From contig NZ_BBWQ01000015.1 in NCBI RefSeq assembly GCF_001463885.1, forward strand, positions 62,001-126,000: a stretch of DNA of 64,000 nucleotides, read 5' to 3'. Under the pieces are notes generated by a model. It had not been told where the DNA came from. It saw nothing but the letters and a program-made list of their open reading frames with translations, and did no database searches. Every line of letters begins with the position of its first letter. The first letter of the stretch is position 1. The translations under genes and the position numbers were made by a program. The stretch is from Aureimonas altamirensis (GTDB taxonomy: Bacteria; Pseudomonadota; Alphaproteobacteria; Rhizobiales; Rhizobiaceae). Shown piece by piece: positions 27,957 to 35,814 of the stretch.

Positions 27957-28751
27957 TCAGCCCCGCAGGAGGGCCATCGCCGCGTCGTGCAGTTCGGGCG
28001 TTGCCGCCGCAAGGACGCGTCCGTCCGAATCCAGCCCCAGCGGGGCGCCGTTCCAATCGGTCACCACGCCGCCGGCGCCTTCGATGACGGGCACGAGCGC
28101 AAGGTAATCATAGGGCTGCAATCCGCATTCGGCTATCAGGTCGCAATGGCCCGAAGCCAGGAGCGCGTAGGCATAGCAGTCGCCGCCGAAACGGCGCAGC
28201 CCGACGGCCTCCGACAACCGGCGATATGCGGCCTCGTCCTTGCCGTGGAACCCCTCCGGGGATGTCGTCATGAAGCGGGCCGACGCCAGCGCGCGGCAGT
28301 CGCTGACGCGGACCGGAACGCCGTTCAACAATGCCGGTCCCTCGGCCTCGGCCGTCCACCGTTCGCCGAGGACGGGGATATCCACGACGCCCAGAACCGG
28401 CACGCCGTGCTGCAGATGCGCAAGTAGGGTCCCGAACAGCGGAAGCCCCGTCACGAAGCTCTTGGTGCCGTCGATCGGGTCGATCACCCACAGCGAACCG
28501 TCGCCCGGCGTCGCTCCGGTCTCCTCGCCAAAGATGCCGTGGCTGGGGTGACGTTGCTCGATCATGGCGCGCAGGCGCGCCTCGATTGCCCGGTCGGCGA
28601 TGGTGACGGGGCTGTCGTCGGCCTTGGACTCTACGTCGAGACGGGTGCGGAAATGCGTCATTGCGATGGGCCGCGCCGCATCGGCGAGGCTTTCCGCAAA
28701 GGAGAGGAGGGTGCCCTGGGGCATGAGGGCGGGGGCCGGTCGCAGGCTCAT
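27957..28751 (-). CDS. Inositol monophosphatase family phosphatase (HisN-like)
   Basis: A 264-residue Mg2+/Li+-sensitive phosphatase fold. The metal site elements are GEETGAT near residue 75, WVIDPIDGTKSF at about 88-99, and GGDCYAYALLASGHCDL near residue 190, matching the HisN subgroup (histidinol-phosphatase). A second, better-placed HisN homologue is encoded at 52614-53390, so this copy is probably a pathway-specific phosphatase acting on a small phosphorylated alcohol such as phosphoethanolamine. It sits between choline-kinase-like genes and eutB. The substrate is inferred from context only. Confidence 0.88.
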   Translation of the reverse strand: MSLRPAPALMPQGTLLSFAESLADAARPIAMTHFRTRLDVESKADDSPVTIADRAIEARLRAMIEQRHPSHGIFGEETGATPGDGSLWVIDPIDGTKSFVTGLPLFGTLLAHLQHGVPVLGVVDIPVLGERWTAEAEGPALLNGVPVRVSDCRALASARFMTTSPEGFHGKDEAAYRRLSEAVGLRRFGGDCYAYALLASGHCDLIAECGLQPYDYLALVPVIEGAGGVVTDWNGAPLGLDSDGRVLAAATPELHDAAMALLRG

Positions 28752-28755
28752 CGGA

Positions 28756-29691
28756 TCATAGTGCTTTCAGGTAATGGGGCCAGCGCGGGTCGCTCATGAT
28801 GGAGCGCGCGCGCATGTGCTTCCAGATGCCGTATTTGTAGAAGTCGAATTCCAGCGTCGACAGTCGGTTCTGCACCATCGCCCAGGTCGACCACTTGATG
28901 TCGGCCAGAGCCTTGTGCACCACCAGCCGCGCATGGAGCGCCTCGGTGCACTGCCCGAAATACAGTTCGATCAGCGACCGCTCGATGCTTTCGGGAAAGA
29001 ACATCTCGCTGCTCCAGATGGCGAGATCGTAGATCCGGTCGTTGTTGGAGGCATATTCGAAGTCGATCAAAAGGATCGATCCGTCATCGCCGATCAGGAA
29101 ATTGCCGGGCATGGGGTCGTTGAAGCAGGGCACGAGGTCGAGGCCCGAGGCTTCCAGCGCCTGCCGCGCGATGCGGTACTGCCGGCTCAGCCATGCGTGA
29201 TCGGACGGCAGGCGGGCGCCGAGGTCGGCGGCCTGCCGCTCGTGTTCGTCGATCATGTCGAAGACGGTCTTGGTAAGCGGCAGCAGCGGCGCCGCGTGGA
29301 ACTGCCTGTAGACGCGCATCGCTTCGGCGCGCATCGCCGGCGCAGCGAAGTCGCGGTGGGTGGAGGGACGACGCCCTTCCACGAATTGCGCGATCTCGAC
29401 ACCAAGTCGGTCGAGATAGTCATAGGTGCGCGGGCCGAGGCCGATCGCCTCCGCCTGGCGGCTTGCCGCGCGGGCGGCTGCCCGGTCGATGAACATTTCC
29501 GTGCCGCGGCCCGGAATCTTCACGAAGTAGTCGTGCGGCTCGCCATCCACCGCGACCCGCCAGTTGACGTTGCTGATGCCGCCCGTAACCGGGGCGTAGC
29601 GCATCGTCCGGTTGCGCCACGGGGCAACTTCGGCCACCGCGCTTTCCAGCATGCGTTCCGCCTCCGTGGCGGCATGGCCCACAGGGATCAT
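28756..29691 (-). CDS. Choline/ethanolamine kinase-like phosphotransferase
   Basis: A 311-residue small-molecule kinase of the choline kinase/APH fold. It has the ATP-site segment VTGGISNVNWRVAVDG near residue 36, the catalytic loop FNDPMPGNFLIGDDGSI near residue 189 (ND in place of the APH HGD), and the metal-binding IDFEYASNNDRIYDLAIW directly after, which is the choline-kinase signature. It would phosphorylate choline, ethanolamine or a related amino alcohol. ATG 29691 overlaps the upstream kinase stop (ATGA). Its pairing with a second kinase and a phosphatase in one operon is unusual. Confidence 0.88.
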   Translation of the reverse strand: MIPVGHAATEAERMLESAVAEVAPWRNRTMRYAPVTGGISNVNWRVAVDGEPHDYFVKIPGRGTEMFIDRAAARAASRQAEAIGLGPRTYDYLDRLGVEIAQFVEGRRPSTHRDFAAPAMRAEAMRVYRQFHAAPLLPLTKTVFDMIDEHERQAADLGARLPSDHAWLSRQYRIARQALEASGLDLVPCFNDPMPGNFLIGDDGSILLIDFEYASNNDRIYDLAIWSSEMFFPESIERSLIELYFGQCTEALHARLVVHKALADIKWSTWAMVQNRLSTLEFDFYKYGIWKHMRARSIMSDPRWPHYLKAL

Positions 29692-30659
29692 CCAAGCCTC
29701 CTCAGCGTTTCCTCGAAACCGGGGCGGTTGATGCGCATCCGGCAGCGCAAAAGACGCCAGGCGGCATATTTGCGGAACTCGAGCGATGTGCGCGGCGACA
29801 AGCGATCGAGCAGAAGAGCTCTCAGACCCCAGTAGAGGTCGTCGGCCGCCGCGTAGGCGAGGCAGCGGTTGTACAGAGCCTCGCTCCACGCTCCGTTCCA
29901 CATCTCGATGCCCACCCGCATTTCGCTGTCGAACTGGCACGCTTCGTTGAGGAGCGCGGCCAGCTGATAATGCGGGTCGGTGTCGCACGCCATGTCGAGA
30001 TCCACGAGGCGCACCGCGCCGTCCGGGCTCAGCATGATGTTCGTTGCATGCGGGTCGCCATGCGCGGGCTTTATATCGGTGCCCGCCGCCTCCAGCGCGT
30101 CGGCGATGGCGGCAACGCCGTCGAAGAGCCACCAGGCATCGTCCGGAAGCGTATCCGCTTCCGGACCGAGACGCGCTCGCATGTCCTCTATGCCATCGAA
30201 CACCGTCCAGCGTTTTCCCATGGGGGCGCCATCCGCGATGGTGCGGAGCGCCTCGACCACGGCGGACAGGCATGCCTGTGTCCCGAGCCTGTCCAGCGTA
30301 GGCGGCCGCCATTCCGGCCCCAGCAGGCGAAACAGGATCGCCCCCTGATCCGCCGCCAGATGCAGCGGCTCGGGCGTCAGGCCCATTTGCGCAAGCGCCT
30401 TCCCGGCCTGGAAGGCGATGGCCGGGTCGAACAGGTCCGCGCACTCGGCCTGATGCACCTTCAGGAACAGGGATGGCTGTTCGCCCTCTGCCTGCGTGAC
30501 GCGATACAGCGTCGACTCGACCCCCTGATAAGAGGGGGACGCGGCACCGGACACGGCCGGCTCGTAGCGCAGCGCGCGCGTATCCAGAAACGGTACGGAC
30601 GACAGGGCCTCCTCGGCCAACCGTTCCTGGTCGTCCTTCGGTGCGCCGAGCGGCTTCAT
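29688..30659 (-). CDS. Phosphotransferase, choline kinase/APH family, second kinase of the operon
   Basis: A 323-residue kinase of the APH fold. The catalytic loop KPAHGDPHATNIMLSPDG near residue 198 carries the HGD motif, followed by the metal-binding VDLDMACDTDPHYQLAALLNE; the latter pattern resembles choline and thiamine kinases. The N-lobe has SPSYQGVESTLYRVT. It differs clearly from the downstream kinase, so the two probably act on different substrates or one is regulatory. Its ATG overlaps the M20 hydrolase stop (ATGA). Confidence 0.83.
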   Translation of the reverse strand: MKPLGAPKDDQERLAEEALSSVPFLDTRALRYEPAVSGAASPSYQGVESTLYRVTQAEGEQPSLFLKVHQAECADLFDPAIAFQAGKALAQMGLTPEPLHLAADQGAILFRLLGPEWRPPTLDRLGTQACLSAVVEALRTIADGAPMGKRWTVFDGIEDMRARLGPEADTLPDDAWWLFDGVAAIADALEAAGTDIKPAHGDPHATNIMLSPDGAVRLVDLDMACDTDPHYQLAALLNEACQFDSEMRVGIEMWNGAWSEALYNRCLAYAAADDLYWGLRALLLDRLSPRTSLEFRKYAAWRLLRCRMRINRPGFEETLRRLG

Positions 30660-31948
30660 GCAGGGGTTTCCTCCAAGGCGATGGCAGCCATGCCTTCGGT
30701 GGCCAGGATCATCAGCATGTCGGCCAGGATTTGCGTGCCGAAAGCCTGGTCTTCGGGCCGCGTATATTCCGTCGGATGGTGGATCACGCCGCCGACGCTG
30801 GGCACGGCCAGCACGATGGCCGGGCAGACGGCCGAAAGGCTGACGGCATCATGGCCGCCGATCGTGTCGAGGTGGCGCGTGCCGGTCCCGCGCGCCTGCG
30901 CCGCGCGCTCGGCCAGCCTGATCAGGCCGGCATCCATGCGGCCGGCGGCGCGCCTGTCGATGGAGCGGACCTCGTAGGAAATGCCGACCGCTTCTGCCGC
31001 ATCGTCGATCATGGATTTCAGGCTGTCTTCGGCCGCTTCCAGCACCTCGGGCGAGCCGGAGCGCAGCTCGATGAACAGGACCGCCTCGCCGGGTACGGTG
31101 TTGGGTGAGTTGGGATAGACCTCCAGCCGGCCCACCGATGTATGCAGTTCCAGCCCATGCTCGCCCGCCAGCGTCTTGAGGCCGGTGATGACATGCGCTG
31201 CGGCCAGCAGCGCGTCCTTGCGCTCGGCCATGGGCGTCGGCCCGGTATGGGCCTGTCGGCCGATGAAGGCCAGCCGGTACTTGGTGGCGCCCCAGAACCG
31301 CGTGAAGGCGCCGAAGCGCTCTCCCGCGCGGTCCAGAAAGGGGCCGCCTTCGATATGAAGCTCTACCAGCGCGTCGGGCACGCGGACCGTGTCGGTGCCC
31401 GCATAGCCGATGTCGGCAAGGGCGTCGCGCACGGTGATGCCGCTGCCGTCGCGGCGGTCGAGCGCCCAGTCCAGCTCGGCGGCCCCGGTAAAGACGCTGC
31501 TGCCGAGAAGGCTGGGCTGGAAGCGCGCACCCTCCTCGTTGGTCCAGTTGGCCACGGCGAAATTGCAGGCGGCGGTGCTTCCGCTTTGCGCCAGCGCATC
31601 GCGGACGGCAAGGATGGCCTCGCAGGCCGACAGGACGCCGAGCGTTCCGTCGAAACGGCCGCCATTGGGTTGGCTGTCGATGTGCGAACCCACCATGACC
31701 AGCGGCGCATCCGGACCTGCCAGGTCGAGGAGGCCGAACTGATTGCCGATCGCATCCACCTTCGGCGCAAATCCGTTGGCGGAAAACCATGCCGCCAGCC
31801 AGTCGCGGGCCAGGCCATCCTCGCGCGACAGGGTCAGGCGGGTCATCGCTCCGCCTTCGCCGCCGCCGAAGGGCTCCACGGCGTCCATCATGGCCTGCAG
31901 CCGGTCTGCGTCGATGGGGGCGGAATGTGTGGTCTGGCTGTCTGGCAT
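30656..31948 (-). CDS. M20 family Zn-dependent amidohydrolase (allantoate amidohydrolase/N-carbamoylase type)
   Basis: A 430-residue binuclear metallohydrolase of the AllC/HyuC/AmaB group. The first metal ligand is in GSHIDSQPNGGRFDG near residue 87, the catalytic and bridging Glu in WTNEEGARF near residue 135, and further ligand regions are LHIEGGPFLD, with Gly-Gly-Pro where relatives have QGP, and the C-terminal SVGGVIHHPTEYT. Relatives cleave N-carbamoyl or ureido bonds and release ammonia or amino compounds. In this operon it may release ethanolamine or an amino alcohol from an imported amide. The exact bond is not predictable. Confidence 0.88.
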   Translation of the reverse strand: MPDSQTTHSAPIDADRLQAMMDAVEPFGGGEGGAMTRLTLSREDGLARDWLAAWFSANGFAPKVDAIGNQFGLLDLAGPDAPLVMVGSHIDSQPNGGRFDGTLGVLSACEAILAVRDALAQSGSTAACNFAVANWTNEEGARFQPSLLGSSVFTGAAELDWALDRRDGSGITVRDALADIGYAGTDTVRVPDALVELHIEGGPFLDRAGERFGAFTRFWGATKYRLAFIGRQAHTGPTPMAERKDALLAAAHVITGLKTLAGEHGLELHTSVGRLEVYPNSPNTVPGEAVLFIELRSGSPEVLEAAEDSLKSMIDDAAEAVGISYEVRSIDRRAAGRMDAGLIRLAERAAQARGTGTRHLDTIGGHDAVSLSAVCPAIVLAVPSVGGVIHHPTEYTRPEDQAFGTQILADMLMILATEGMAAIALEETPA

Positions 31949-31979
31949 CGGACGATCCGTTCTCGATATGGAATGCAGG

Positions 31980-33833
31980 TCAGGCGGTGGCGGAAAGGCG
32001 GCGAGGCTGTTCCTGCGGGAAAAGGTCGGAGATCAGGTGGCACGCCGCGAAGTCGCTGTCGCTGCGGGTGGTCAGATGGGGGCTCTGGCTTGCGCATGGG
32101 GCGAAGGCCTGCGGGCAGCGGGACCGGAACGAGCACCCTTGCGGAAGATCGATCGGGCTTGGCGGCTCGCCCTCCATCAGGCAGTCTTCCGGTCGGTAGC
32201 GCCGCGTCTCCAGGGTCGGCATCGCCGACAGAAGCGCTCTTGTGTAGGGGTGCCCGGGATCGAAGAAGAGCCGCTCGTTGTCGGCCAGCTCGACCACCTC
32301 TCCAAGATACATCACCGCGATCCGGTTGCAGGCCTTCCGGACCATGCCGAGATCGTGGGAAATGAAGATGTAGGTAAGCGAATGTTCGCGCTGCAGCTTG
32401 TCGAACAGGGCAAGAAGGCGAAACTGCTCCGTCTGGTCCAGCGAGGACAAGGTCTCGTCCATCAGCAGGATTTCCGGGTCCAGTACCATGGCGCGCGCCA
32501 CGTTGACGCGCTGCCGTTGCCCGGCCGACAGCCCGGTGGGCAACTCGTCGTACAGGGATACGGGCAGGCCGACATCGTCCATGACCTGCCGCACCTTGTC
32601 GCGGATGCGGGCGGCCTCGCGCCAGCCATGCACGCGCAACGGCGCCTCGATCATCGCGCCGATCGAGGTGCGTGGCGGAAGAGAGCCGAACGGGTCCTGC
32701 AGCACCAACTGCAGCTTGCGGCGGAAGCCCAGAAGCGCACTGCCGGACAACCGCGCGATATCCTCGCCTTCGCACAGGATTTCGCCTCCGGACGGCTTTT
32801 CCAGCCGGCTCAGGAGCCGCATCAGCGTCGACTTGCCGCAGCCCGATTCACCCACGACGGCAAAGCTGTCTCCGCGATGCACGTCGAACGTCACGTTGCG
32901 CACGGCCCGCAGGGCATCCGTCTTGCCGAAAGAGCCGCGCCGCCGCACGTCGTAGGTCTGCGACACGTCGTTGAGACGGATGACCGGCTGTCGGGTGTTC
33001 GCCTCGCTGGCCGGAGGGCGCGGCGCGCCGGCGCCCCAGATCACCGGTATCTGCGCGACAAGCTCGCGGGTGTAGGCATGGCGCGGCGCGGCCACCAAAG
33101 CCTCGCTCGGCTGCTCTTCCACGAGCCGACCCTCGTCCATGACAAGGATGCGGCTGGCGGCTTCCCGCGCGACGGGCAGGGAGGACGAGACGAACAGCAC
33201 GGCGGTATCGAACGTGTCCGACAATTCGCGCATCAGGCGGATCACCTGTGCCGCTACGGTGACGTCGAGCGGCTGGGTGACGTTGTCGGCAACCAGCAAG
33301 GTCGGGTTTGCCACCATGGCATCCACGATCAGCGCGCGCTGCATCATGCCGCCCGAATACTGCGAGGGATAATCGTGGAAGCGCGAGCGCGCCGAGGGGA
33401 TACGCACCGCTTCCAAAAGCTCGATCACCCGGTCCTGCGCATCCTTCTTCGAGATTTCAGGCGCAACCGCGCGCAGCTTTTCGACGATCTGGGCGCCGAC
33501 GGGCAGGGTCGGGTCCAGCGCGCCCATCGGGTTGGCGCCGACATAGGCGATGTCGCGGCGCAGTCGCCGCATGTCGCCCCCGGATAGCGCCAGTATATCG
33601 CGGCCCTTGAAAACGACCTTGCCGGACGAGATACGCAGCGGACTGTCGATCCAGTTGACGATGGCCTTGGACAAGACGGTCTTGCCCGAGCCCGAGGCCC
33701 CGACGACGCCGACGATCTCACGCGGGGCGACGGTGAAGGTGACATTCTCAAGGATCGCATGTTCGCGGCCGGGCATGGCCACATCCACGCACAAACCCTC
33801 CACGGACAGGACGGGTTGGACTGTCGCTTTCAT
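31980..33833 (-). CDS. Fused dual ATPase of a peptide-type ABC importer, N-terminal half degenerate
   Basis: A 617-residue protein joining DppD-like and DppF-like ATPase halves. The N-terminal half keeps Walker A (GASGSGKT) and a signature (YSGGMMQRA), but the Q-loop Gln is Ala (YVGANP), the catalytic Glu after Walker B is Asn (LLVADNVTQPLD), and the H-loop His is Ser (LFVSSSLP). The C-terminal half keeps GESGCGKST, LQDPF, LLMDETLSSLD and FISHDLG; its signature is LSAGQ. It ends in the oligopeptide/dipeptide C-terminal domain with a CSFRSRCPQAFAPC Cys cluster. Start ATG 33833 overlaps the permease stop by one base. The change pattern predicts one working and one dead ATP site. Confidence 0.93.
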   Translation of the reverse strand: MKATVQPVLSVEGLCVDVAMPGREHAILENVTFTVAPREIVGVVGASGSGKTVLSKAIVNWIDSPLRISSGKVVFKGRDILALSGGDMRRLRRDIAYVGANPMGALDPTLPVGAQIVEKLRAVAPEISKKDAQDRVIELLEAVRIPSARSRFHDYPSQYSGGMMQRALIVDAMVANPTLLVADNVTQPLDVTVAAQVIRLMRELSDTFDTAVLFVSSSLPVAREAASRILVMDEGRLVEEQPSEALVAAPRHAYTRELVAQIPVIWGAGAPRPPASEANTRQPVIRLNDVSQTYDVRRRGSFGKTDALRAVRNVTFDVHRGDSFAVVGESGCGKSTLMRLLSRLEKPSGGEILCEGEDIARLSGSALLGFRRKLQLVLQDPFGSLPPRTSIGAMIEAPLRVHGWREAARIRDKVRQVMDDVGLPVSLYDELPTGLSAGQRQRVNVARAMVLDPEILLMDETLSSLDQTEQFRLLALFDKLQREHSLTYIFISHDLGMVRKACNRIAVMYLGEVVELADNERLFFDPGHPYTRALLSAMPTLETRRYRPEDCLMEGEPPSPIDLPQGCSFRSRCPQAFAPCASQSPHLTTRSDSDFAACHLISDLFPQEQPRRLSATA

Positions 33834-34753
33834 CAGGCGCCTCCATGGATGGAGTTGCGGGCGCGCTCGAAGGCGGATCCCATCAGGATGATGCTGGTCA
33901 GGGTGAGGCACAGGAAGATGCCGGGCATCGTGGCGATCCACCATGCGTTCAGCAGATACTTGCGACCATCGGCGATGATGTTGCCGAAGGTGGGCGTCGG
34001 CGGCTGCACGCCGAGACCCAGGAACCCCAGGATGGATTCGAAGATCATCATGCGCGCCACGTCCAGTACGGAGGTGAACAGGATCGGCGGGATCAGCAGC
34101 GGAACGAGCAGCGTCAGCAGGATGCGCGCATGCGTGGCGCCCGAAACCTGCGCCGCACGGACATATTCCTGCCCGCGCTCGGCCATGACGACGGAGCGCA
34201 TGATGCGGGCATAGACCGGCCAGTTGGATAGACCCAGGACCAGAACGATCGCCGGAATGGTCGGACGCGAAACGCCGAGCACGGCGATGGCCAGGATGAT
34301 CATGGGGATGGCCAACTGCGCATCCGTGATCCGCATGATGACGGTGTCGGAGCGCCCGCCGAAATATCCGGCCAGCGTGCCGAGAGTGCAGCCGATGGCA
34401 AGCGTGACGGCCACGGACGCCACGCCGATCAGGAGCGAGTAGCGCAGGCCGACCAGGCTGCGGACCAGCATGTCGCGGCCGATCTGGTCGGTGCCGAGCG
34501 GGTGGGCCCAGCTCCATTTTTCACCCAGGAAGATCGGCGGCAGAAGGCGGGCCCGCACGTTCATTGCCGTAGGGTCGATCCCGCTGATGGCCGGATACAA
34601 GGCTGCGGCAAGGACGAGCAGCAGAAAGACGGCGAAACCGATGCGGAACTCGGTGGAGCGCGCGGCCCGGCCGAGGATGCGCCGTGCTACCGAACGGCCG
34701 GCGGGGGCGGCGCGTACCATGCCAGCCGTCAATGTGGGGTCGATGGCGCTCAT
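33833..34753 (-). CDS. ABC transporter permease, DppC/OppC type
   Basis: A 306-residue permease with an N-terminal cytoplasmic arm, a first helix near residues 35-57, and the EAA loop EYVRAAQVSGATHARILLTL near residue 196. The periplasmic HPLGTDQIGRDML element (near residue 100) is the DppC hallmark. It pairs with the DppB-type protein encoded one base-overlap upstream (TGATG) and the fused ATPase downstream. The imported substrate is unknown; the operon context suggests an amide or peptide-like ethanolamine compound. Confidence 0.93.
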   Translation of the reverse strand: MSAIDPTLTAGMVRAAPAGRSVARRILGRAARSTEFRIGFAVFLLLVLAAALYPAISGIDPTAMNVRARLLPPIFLGEKWSWAHPLGTDQIGRDMLVRSLVGLRYSLLIGVASVAVTLAIGCTLGTLAGYFGGRSDTVIMRITDAQLAIPMIILAIAVLGVSRPTIPAIVLVLGLSNWPVYARIMRSVVMAERGQEYVRAAQVSGATHARILLTLLVPLLIPPILFTSVLDVARMMIFESILGFLGLGVQPPTPTFGNIIADGRKYLLNAWWIATMPGIFLCLTLTSIILMGSAFERARNSIHGGA

Positions 34754-35733
34754 CAGTATTCGAGCCTCGGGTCGATGGTGGTGGCGGCGAGATCGACGAG
34801 AATGTTGATGATCACGAAGATCGCGGCGGTGACGATGGCTATTCCCTGGATCAGCGGGAAATCGCGTTGCAGGACGGCGTTGATCGTCAAAAGGCCGAGG
34901 CCCGGATAGTCGAAGATATATTCGACGATGATGACGCCGCCGAGCAGGGAGGAAAACTGGACCCCCAGCAGGTTGAGCAGCGGCACGGCCGCATTGCGCA
35001 AGGCATGGTGGGCGACGATCCGGGGTTGCGACAGGCCCCGGACATGGCCGACGCTGACATAGGACGCGCTCATCTGCGCCGCGACGGCGCTGGACAGAGT
35101 GCGGATCAGCACCGGCGACAGTTCGACCGCCAGTACGATGGCCGGCAGGATCGTGTAGGCGAAGCCGCGGTAGCCGATGGCGGGCAACCAGCCGAGATGC
35201 GCCGAGAACAAGAGCGCCAGGACGATGCCCAGCCAGAAGTTGGGAATGGAGATGAAGACCGACGAGATGGCGAAGGCCAGCTTGTCGGCGATGCCGCCGG
35301 GCCGCAACCCCGCCGCGATCCCGACGATGGACGAGAAGATCAGCGCGAACACCAGCGCCAGGGCCGCCAGTTGCAGCGTCATCGGCAGGGCGTCGAGGAT
35401 GAGGGTCATCACGTCGGCCCGCTCGCCGCGCGTCGTATCGCCGAAGCTGGCGCCGCCGGTTGCCGCGCCACTGGCCGGCCGCACGAAGGATTGCCCGAGA
35501 TCACCCTGGACGACGCCGCCCATGTAGCGGCCGAACTGTACGATGATCGGGTCGCGGAGGCCCATTTCGGTCGCGATCTGCTCGATCAGGGCTTCCGGCG
35601 CCATGCCACCCGCCATCAGGCGCACCGGATCGCCGGGCACGACGCGCAGCAGCGTGAAGATCAGCAGCGACACCAGGAAGATGATCAGCGCGCCTTGCGT
35701 CAGTCGACGTGCGAGGAAGCTGAGGACGAACAT
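34753..35733 (-). CDS. ABC transporter permease, DppB/OppB type
   Basis: A 326-residue permease with six helices. It begins FLARRLTQGALIIFLVSLLIF and contains the VVPGDPVRLMAGG element, and the EAA loop VGHVRGLSQPRIVAHHALRN near residue 225, where the usual RAKGL is VRGLS. It forms a heterodimer with the DppC-type protein. An 11-bp stem-loop separates it from the binding-protein gene, consistent with higher expression of the binding protein. Confidence 0.93.
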   Translation of the reverse strand: MFVLSFLARRLTQGALIIFLVSLLIFTLLRVVPGDPVRLMAGGMAPEALIEQIATEMGLRDPIIVQFGRYMGGVVQGDLGQSFVRPASGAATGGASFGDTTRGERADVMTLILDALPMTLQLAALALVFALIFSSIVGIAAGLRPGGIADKLAFAISSVFISIPNFWLGIVLALLFSAHLGWLPAIGYRGFAYTILPAIVLAVELSPVLIRTLSSAVAAQMSASYVSVGHVRGLSQPRIVAHHALRNAAVPLLNLLGVQFSSLLGGVIIVEYIFDYPGLGLLTINAVLQRDFPLIQGIAIVTAAIFVIINILVDLAATTIDPRLEY

Positions 35734-35772
35734 CGGGTGACAGGCTCCGGTCTTGCGTTCGGGAACGGTGCG

Positions 35773-35801
35773 AGGCCCGCCGCGATCCTGGCGGCGGGCC
35801 T
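35773..35801 (-). promoter_or_regulatory. Intercistronic stem-loop between binding-protein and permease genes
   Basis: Perfect 11-bp arms (35773-35783 and 35791-35801) with a seven-base loop lie between the binding-protein stop and the permease start. No T-run follows on the minus strand. Such hairpins protect the upstream message from 3' exonucleases and are common after binding-protein genes in ABC operons. Confidence 0.7.
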
Positions 35802-35814
35802 GCCGGGGCGTCGG

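Noticed and set aside
33834..34517. Longer N-terminus for the fused ATPase running through the permease gene
   Set aside because: The first 228 codons are an out-of-frame reading of the DppC-type permease; ATG 33833 gives a proper ATPase start and one-base coupling.
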